This document shows positions 60,860-64,000 of a stretch of DNA of 64,000 bases, piece after piece (position 1 is the stretch's first letter; each line of letters begins with the position of its first letter). This DNA is from UMGS1696 sp964623635 (GTDB lineage: Bacteria; Bacillota; Clostridia; Oscillospirales; CAG-272), in the NCBI GenBank assembly GCA_964623635.1, contig CAZUUA010000001.1, positions 1 to 64,000 of the forward strand. The letters run 5' to 3'. A program made the position numbers and the translations under genes. Below the pieces are notes generated by a model, which was given only the letters and a program-made list of their open reading frames with translations, had not been told where the DNA came from and searched no databases.

Positions 60860-60921
60860 GCCCGAATAGCTTAATAGAGAGCGTTGGTTACAAAGGTGAC
60901 GGTGAGAATCCGTCGAGGGCA
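60860..60921 (+). ncRNA. tRNA-like element in the 5' leader of the zinc-ribbon gene
   Basis: About 62 nt. GCCC (60860) pairs with GGGC (60917-60920) like an acceptor end; GCT-TAATAGAG-AGC forms a D-arm; and GACGG-TGAGAAT-CCGTC is a T-arm with the correct 5-bp stem and 7-nt loop. Between D- and T-arms only 15 nt remain, too few for an anticodon arm plus variable loop, so it cannot be a working tRNA. It is either a decayed tRNA gene or a structured tRNA mimic 35 nt before a start codon. Confidence 0.5.
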
Positions 60922-60955
60922 AGAAATTTTCACCATTCAAAGCGAGGAAAAAAAG

Positions 60956-61231
60956 ATGTACGAGGACAAGACCCTGAAGTGCAAGGAATGCGGCAATGAT
61001 TTCGTTTTCACAGCCGGTGAACAGGAATTCTACGCAGAAAAGGGATTCCAGAACGAACCCCAGAGATGCAAGGCGTGCCGTGACAAGAGAAAGAACGTAA
61101 ACAAGGAACAGAGAGAAATGTTCACCACCGTTTGCGCAAACTGCGGCAAGGAAGCGAAGGTTCCGTTCCAGCCCAGCAACGACAGACCCGTATATTGCAG
61201 CGAATGCTTCGCCGCTATGAAGCAGCAGTAA
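60956..61231 (+). CDS. Small zinc-ribbon protein
   Basis: 91 residues from the ATG at 60956 (GCGAGGA 8 nt upstream). Two CxxC pairs near the N-terminus (CKECG at 9-13 and CKACR at about 38-42) flank the conserved AGEQEFYAEKGFQNEPQRC, and a second pair (CANCG, CSECF) forms another zinc site near the C-terminus. This family is widespread in Firmicutes and Chloroflexi and uncharacterised; it is small, charged and likely binds nucleic acid. It is preceded by the tRNA-like element and followed by a terminator. Confidence 0.9.
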   Translation: MYEDKTLKCKECGNDFVFTAGEQEFYAEKGFQNEPQRCKACRDKRKNVNKEQREMFTTVCANCGKEAKVPFQPSNDRPVYCSECFAAMKQQ

Positions 61232-61275
61232 TCGGTCTTGTGGTATAGATCATCACGATCCTGTATCAGGAAAAG

Positions 61276-61306
61276 GTGCGGTACTCCGGTATCGTATCTT
61301 TTTTTT
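61276..61306 (+). terminator. Terminator of the zinc-ribbon gene
   Basis: GTGCGGTAC-TCCG-GTATCGTAT (several G-T pairs) followed by CTTTTTTTT. Confidence 0.7.
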
Positions 61307-61348
61307 GTGAAAAAATGACTTTCGAGCCGGTTTTGTTGGAATTACCAC

Positions 61349-61377
61349 TGTACAAAATGGAATTTGTGTGGTATAAT
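61349..61377 (+). promoter_or_regulatory. Promoter of rlmB
   Basis: TGTACA (61349-61354), 17-bp spacer, TATAAT (61372-61377) with TGG before the -10, matching the mrnC promoter in layout. Confidence 0.65.
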
Positions 61378-61422
61378 AACCTTGTATAACCTTGTGAACC
61401 GATGGAGAGAGTGACCCGTTTC

Positions 61423-62325
61423 ATGGAAAAAAACGATTTTAACAAAAATAAAAAGCAAAGCAGTGACCGGAAACGGTACGACAACAGACCCGGCTACGGT
61501 GCCGATCGTAGAGTCGGTGCCGATCGCGGCAGACAAAACCGTGCACCCAGACGACAGGACTACGACCGGGACGAGGAGGACATCTTCGATCCGGAGACCA
61601 CGGGACTGGTGCTGGGCCGCAATGCGGTACGGGAGCTGCTGCGTGCCGGCAGACCCATCGATAAGCTGTACGTGGCAGGCAGAGAAGGCTCTATCGTGGC
61701 GCTGGTGGCAGAAGCGAAAAAGGCCGGTGTGCCGGTGGTGGATGCGGATATGCAAAAGCTGGACAAGCTGGCCGGTGGTGAGAACCATCAGGGTATCATA
61801 GCCCAGACCGCAGCCAAGGAATACAGCACCATCGAAGAGATCCTTGCCATTGCCGCCGAGCGTGGTGAGCTGCCGCTGATCGTGGTGTGCGACGGCGTGG
61901 AGGATCCCCACAATTTGGGCGCCATCATCCGGACGGCAGAATGCTGCGGTGCCCACGGCGTGATCATTCCCAAGCGTCGTGCCTGTGGACTGACGGCAGC
62001 GGTGTCCAGAGCCTCTGCAGGGGCCATAGAGCATATGGCAGTGGCCCGAGTACAGAACATTGCCTCCGCCGTGGAGGAGCTGAAGGAAGCCGGTGTGTGG
62101 ACCTTTGCCGCAGAAGCCGGTGGTGCCGATTTCTACGATACCGATTTTCATCTGCCTTGTGCGCTGGTGGTCGGCAGTGAAGGCAACGGCGTCAGTCACC
62201 TGGTGAAGGAACGGTGCGACTTCCTTGTGTCCATTCCCATGTACGGACAGGTGAACTCTCTCAATGTCTCCGCTGCCACAGCGATCCTGCTGGCACACGC
62301 AGCCAGACGGCAAAGACAGGGATAA
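61423..62325 (+). CDS. rlmB: 23S rRNA (guanosine-2'-O-)-methyltransferase RlmB (TrmH family)
   Basis: About 300 residues from the ATG at 61423, chosen because GGAGAG lies upstream of it; an in-frame ATG at 61402 precedes that site. A basic, Asn/Arg/Asp-rich N-terminal tail (1-55) is followed by the substrate-binding domain (LVLGRNAVRELL, ENHQGIIAQTAAKEY) and the SPOUT knot: VVCDGVEDPHNLGAIIRTAE, LVVGSEGNGVSHLV and IPMYGQVNSLNVSAATAILL, the three TrmH motifs. It methylates the 2'-O of G2251 (E. coli numbering) or a related site. The disordered tail is longer than usual. Confidence 0.93.
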   Translation: MEKNDFNKNKKQSSDRKRYDNRPGYGADRRVGADRGRQNRAPRRQDYDRDEEDIFDPETTGLVLGRNAVRELLRAGRPIDKLYVAGREGSIVALVAEAKKAGVPVVDADMQKLDKLAGGENHQGIIAQTAAKEYSTIEEILAIAAERGELPLIVVCDGVEDPHNLGAIIRTAECCGAHGVIIPKRRACGLTAAVSRASAGAIEHMAVARVQNIASAVEELKEAGVWTFAAEAGGADFYDTDFHLPCALVVGSEGNGVSHLVKERCDFLVSIPMYGQVNSLNVSAATAILLAHAARRQRQG

Positions 62326-62440
62326 CGACCACCGATCACAAGTGGTGCAGTGCTTTCCCAGAAGTGCTTCATAGAGATGTACTGCGCCGGTAAGGCATAA
62401 GAAAGGAAAATCCTGCAGCGATACAGGATGGAATTGGATT

Positions 62441-64000
62441 ATGGCAAAAGACAAGAAGCAAGACCGATATGCCGCAAAGGACAAAGCGTCCCATACGGCG
62501 GATATCGATGTGAGCGCCGATGCCCAGGGAACGTCGGACAGCGAGCTGGATATCCAGGCTCTCTTGCGTAAATATATGCCCGATTATGACAGAGAGTCCG
62601 ACAACGATAGAGAACCCGACAAGGATCCCACACTGGATGCGACGGACAAAAAGAATGTATCTGCACAGCAGCCTGCGTTTCCGGAACTGCCGGGTATCGA
62701 CGATGCACCGATGAGCGACGATCCGCTGGATGGCTTTGCCGGACTGGATGCCGCATTCACGCCGGAGGACACCGGTGCCGGTGAGTTCGATTTCACGGAC
62801 AATATCCCGTCCAAGCAGACAGAGGAAGACGGTGCGCTGGAAGACTACGAGGGCATTTACGAGGACGACGACAGACCGACAAAGCACGCCAAGAGCGGTG
62901 AGAAAAAGGGATTTTTTGCCTTCCTTGCCGGTCGTGGCAGCCGTAAAAAAACAACGGCTGTGGATGACGAGGAGTCACTGCCGGACGAGTCGGAGGCGCT
63001 GTCGGACGAACCGGCGTTGCTGCCAAACGAGTCGGCGTCGGTGGAAGACGATGCCTTTGGCGGACTGGCGGATATGCTGGCGGCCGATGCTGTCACCGAC
63101 ACAGCCGCAGCGGAGGATACCTTAGGCGGCAGGCTCATGGACAGCATGGGTCTGGAGGAAGCAGAGGACGATCCCCTGGAGACCTTCGCAGGCCTGCAGA
63201 CAGACGCGGACACAGGCGACAACGTCTCGGCGCTGGATCTGTTTGCAGCAGAGCTGATGGGCGACACAGAGTCGGAGGACGCCTCTGAGACGGTGTCGAC
63301 ACCTCTGCAGGCAAAGGCGCATCTGACCGACGAGGAAATGCTGCAGATGGCAGAGGAAATGCTGCGGAGCAGTCAGCCGGCGCCGGAGGAAGTACCCCAG
63401 CCGGAACCGGAACCCGAACCTGTGTCCCAGCCGGAACCGGAGGACGAGGACTTCGATCCCACGGACATCAACCTGATGGTGGCGTTCGGGCTGGAGGACG
63501 GCGAGGGCAGCAAGAAGCAAGACAGCAAAAAAACGGACAATGCCGCTTGGCAGGACGCACAGCAGAATGCCCACAAGCTGGGTGACAAGCTGGAGCAGGA
63601 GAAGGTCACAAGAGAAGGCAGAAAGGTCAAGCTGGACAGACCGGAGTACGTGGACCGTTCCCAGAACAAGACCATCGAGCACGGCTATCGCACCAAGCTG
63701 GCCGGACTTTGGATCAAGCTGGGGATCTGCGCCATCTTCACGGTGCTGCTGATGATCTTTGAAAATATCGAGGTGTTGGCAAAGCTGTTCACCGGCACGG
63801 CCAAGCAGTTTGGCGGCGTGTTCGACCCGGCTGTGTACCCAGTGGTATATGCCATGGTATCTCTGCAGCTGATGCTGCTGGCCTGCCTGTGCGCCTATGA
63901 GCAGATCGGCAAGGGCTTTACTTATCTCTTCCGTGGTGTGCCAAGACCGGAGAGCATGACCGCGCTGATGCTGGTGGCAGGCGTGCTCTACACCATCGTC
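62441..64000 (+). CDS. Large acidic membrane protein (partial, runs off window)
   Basis: 520 codons visible, no stop. The first about 370 residues are very acidic and low in hydrophobics (Asp, Glu, Ser, Pro; for example QPEPEPEP stretches and repeated DDP/EDD), so probably disordered and cytoplasmic, with a basic patch near 155-170 (GEKKGFFAFLAGRGSRKK). A Lys/Glu segment then leads to membrane helices from about residue 427 (LWIKLGICAIFTVLLMIF, YAMVSLQLMLLACLCAYE). The ribosome site is weak (GGATGG). No domain recognised; function unknown. A further membrane part lies beyond the window. Confidence 0.8.
   Translation, partial: MAKDKKQDRYAAKDKASHTADIDVSADAQGTSDSELDIQALLRKYMPDYDRESDNDREPDKDPTLDATDKKNVSAQQPAFPELPGIDDAPMSDDPLDGFAGLDAAFTPEDTGAGEFDFTDNIPSKQTEEDGALEDYEGIYEDDDRPTKHAKSGEKKGFFAFLAGRGSRKKTTAVDDEESLPDESEALSDEPALLPNESASVEDDAFGGLADMLAADAVTDTAAAEDTLGGRLMDSMGLEEAEDDPLETFAGLQTDADTGDNVSALDLFAAELMGDTESEDASETVSTPLQAKAHLTDEEMLQMAEEMLRSSQPAPEEVPQPEPEPEPVSQPEPEDEDFDPTDINLMVAFGLEDGEGSKKQDSKKTDNAAWQDAQQNAHKLGDKLEQEKVTREGRKVKLDRPEYVDRSQNKTIEHGYRTKLAGLWIKLGICAIFTVLLMIFENIEVLAKLFTGTAKQFGGVFDPAVYPVVYAMVSLQLMLLACLCAYEQIGKGFTYLFRGVPRPESMTALMLVAGVLYTIV

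Noticed and set aside
60860..60921. Functional tRNA gene
   Set aside because: There is no room for an anticodon arm and the acceptor stem has only about four good pairs; it is listed as tRNA-like.

Overview
The window looks like chromosomal DNA of an anaerobic, endospore-forming Gram-positive bacterium of the class Clostridia, probably an Oscillospirales/Christensenellales-type gut bacterium. The reasons are neighbouring spoIIP and gpr spore genes, an S-layer (SLH) protein, many lipoproteins with an MKK...C lipobox, AGGAGG ribosome binding sites, TTGACA/TATAAT promoters, and Clostridia families such as YlbF, DUF4364, DUF1667, NusG_II and Gx. Base composition is moderately GC-rich. I see no rRNA, intact tRNA, IS element, prophage or CRISPR array; apart from a few gene remnants this is core chromosome with carbohydrate-use islands. 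Assignments come from reading translated sequence and motifs; no database search was run.

Layout. 1-3000: two small lipoproteins (one cut by the window edge, behind an attenuator-like leader) and a strongly promoted, membrane-anchored carbohydrate-binding surface protein. 3000-6300: an SLH protein with seven modules of about 100 residues. 6500-17000 (minus): a long run nusG_II - Gx transporter - apbE - miaB - ylbF/ricA-like - mutS - mutL - tgt, joining extracytoplasmic flavinylation, tRNA modification and mismatch repair. 17200-18350: azlCD amino-acid exporter, then the wreck of a nucleotidyltransferase gene.

19000-39000 is a catabolic region, nearly all on the minus strand: six-hairpin glycosidase - GH36 alpha-galactosidase - sugar-binding lipoprotein; a Na/phosphate cotransporter; a Gfo/Idh/MocA dehydrogenase and a GNAT; a second binding lipoprotein - SGNH esterase - SDR - type I dehydroquinase operon facing an AraC regulator; and a GlpA-like/GlpB-like/DUF1667 redox operon followed by a GH2 glycosidase. 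39000-45500 (plus) is a MoxR - DUF58 - transglutaminase operon. Two more binding lipoproteins follow in tandem. None of the four binding lipoproteins has ABC permease genes in the window.

48900-64000 is mostly housekeeping: Mini-RNase III, homoserine dehydrogenase, type II pantothenate kinase, a HAD phosphatase, PiT phosphate transporter plus DUF47 partner, spoIIP-gpr, an OppA-like lipoprotein, DUF4364, a small sigma factor, a zinc-ribbon protein preceded by a tRNA-like element, rlmB, and the start of a large acidic membrane protein that runs off the end.

Most worth a second look: the tRNA-like structure in the zinc-ribbon leader; the attenuator-like leader at 262-550; the esterase/SDR/dehydroquinase operon (possibly plant quinate esters); four permease-less binding proteins each with a calcium-loop-like DxxGDG motif; 20-bp palindromic repeats spanning the stop codon of the DUF4364 gene; a perfect consensus promoter that would give a nearly leaderless nusG_II mRNA; and several gene remnants, two with coding in more than one frame.
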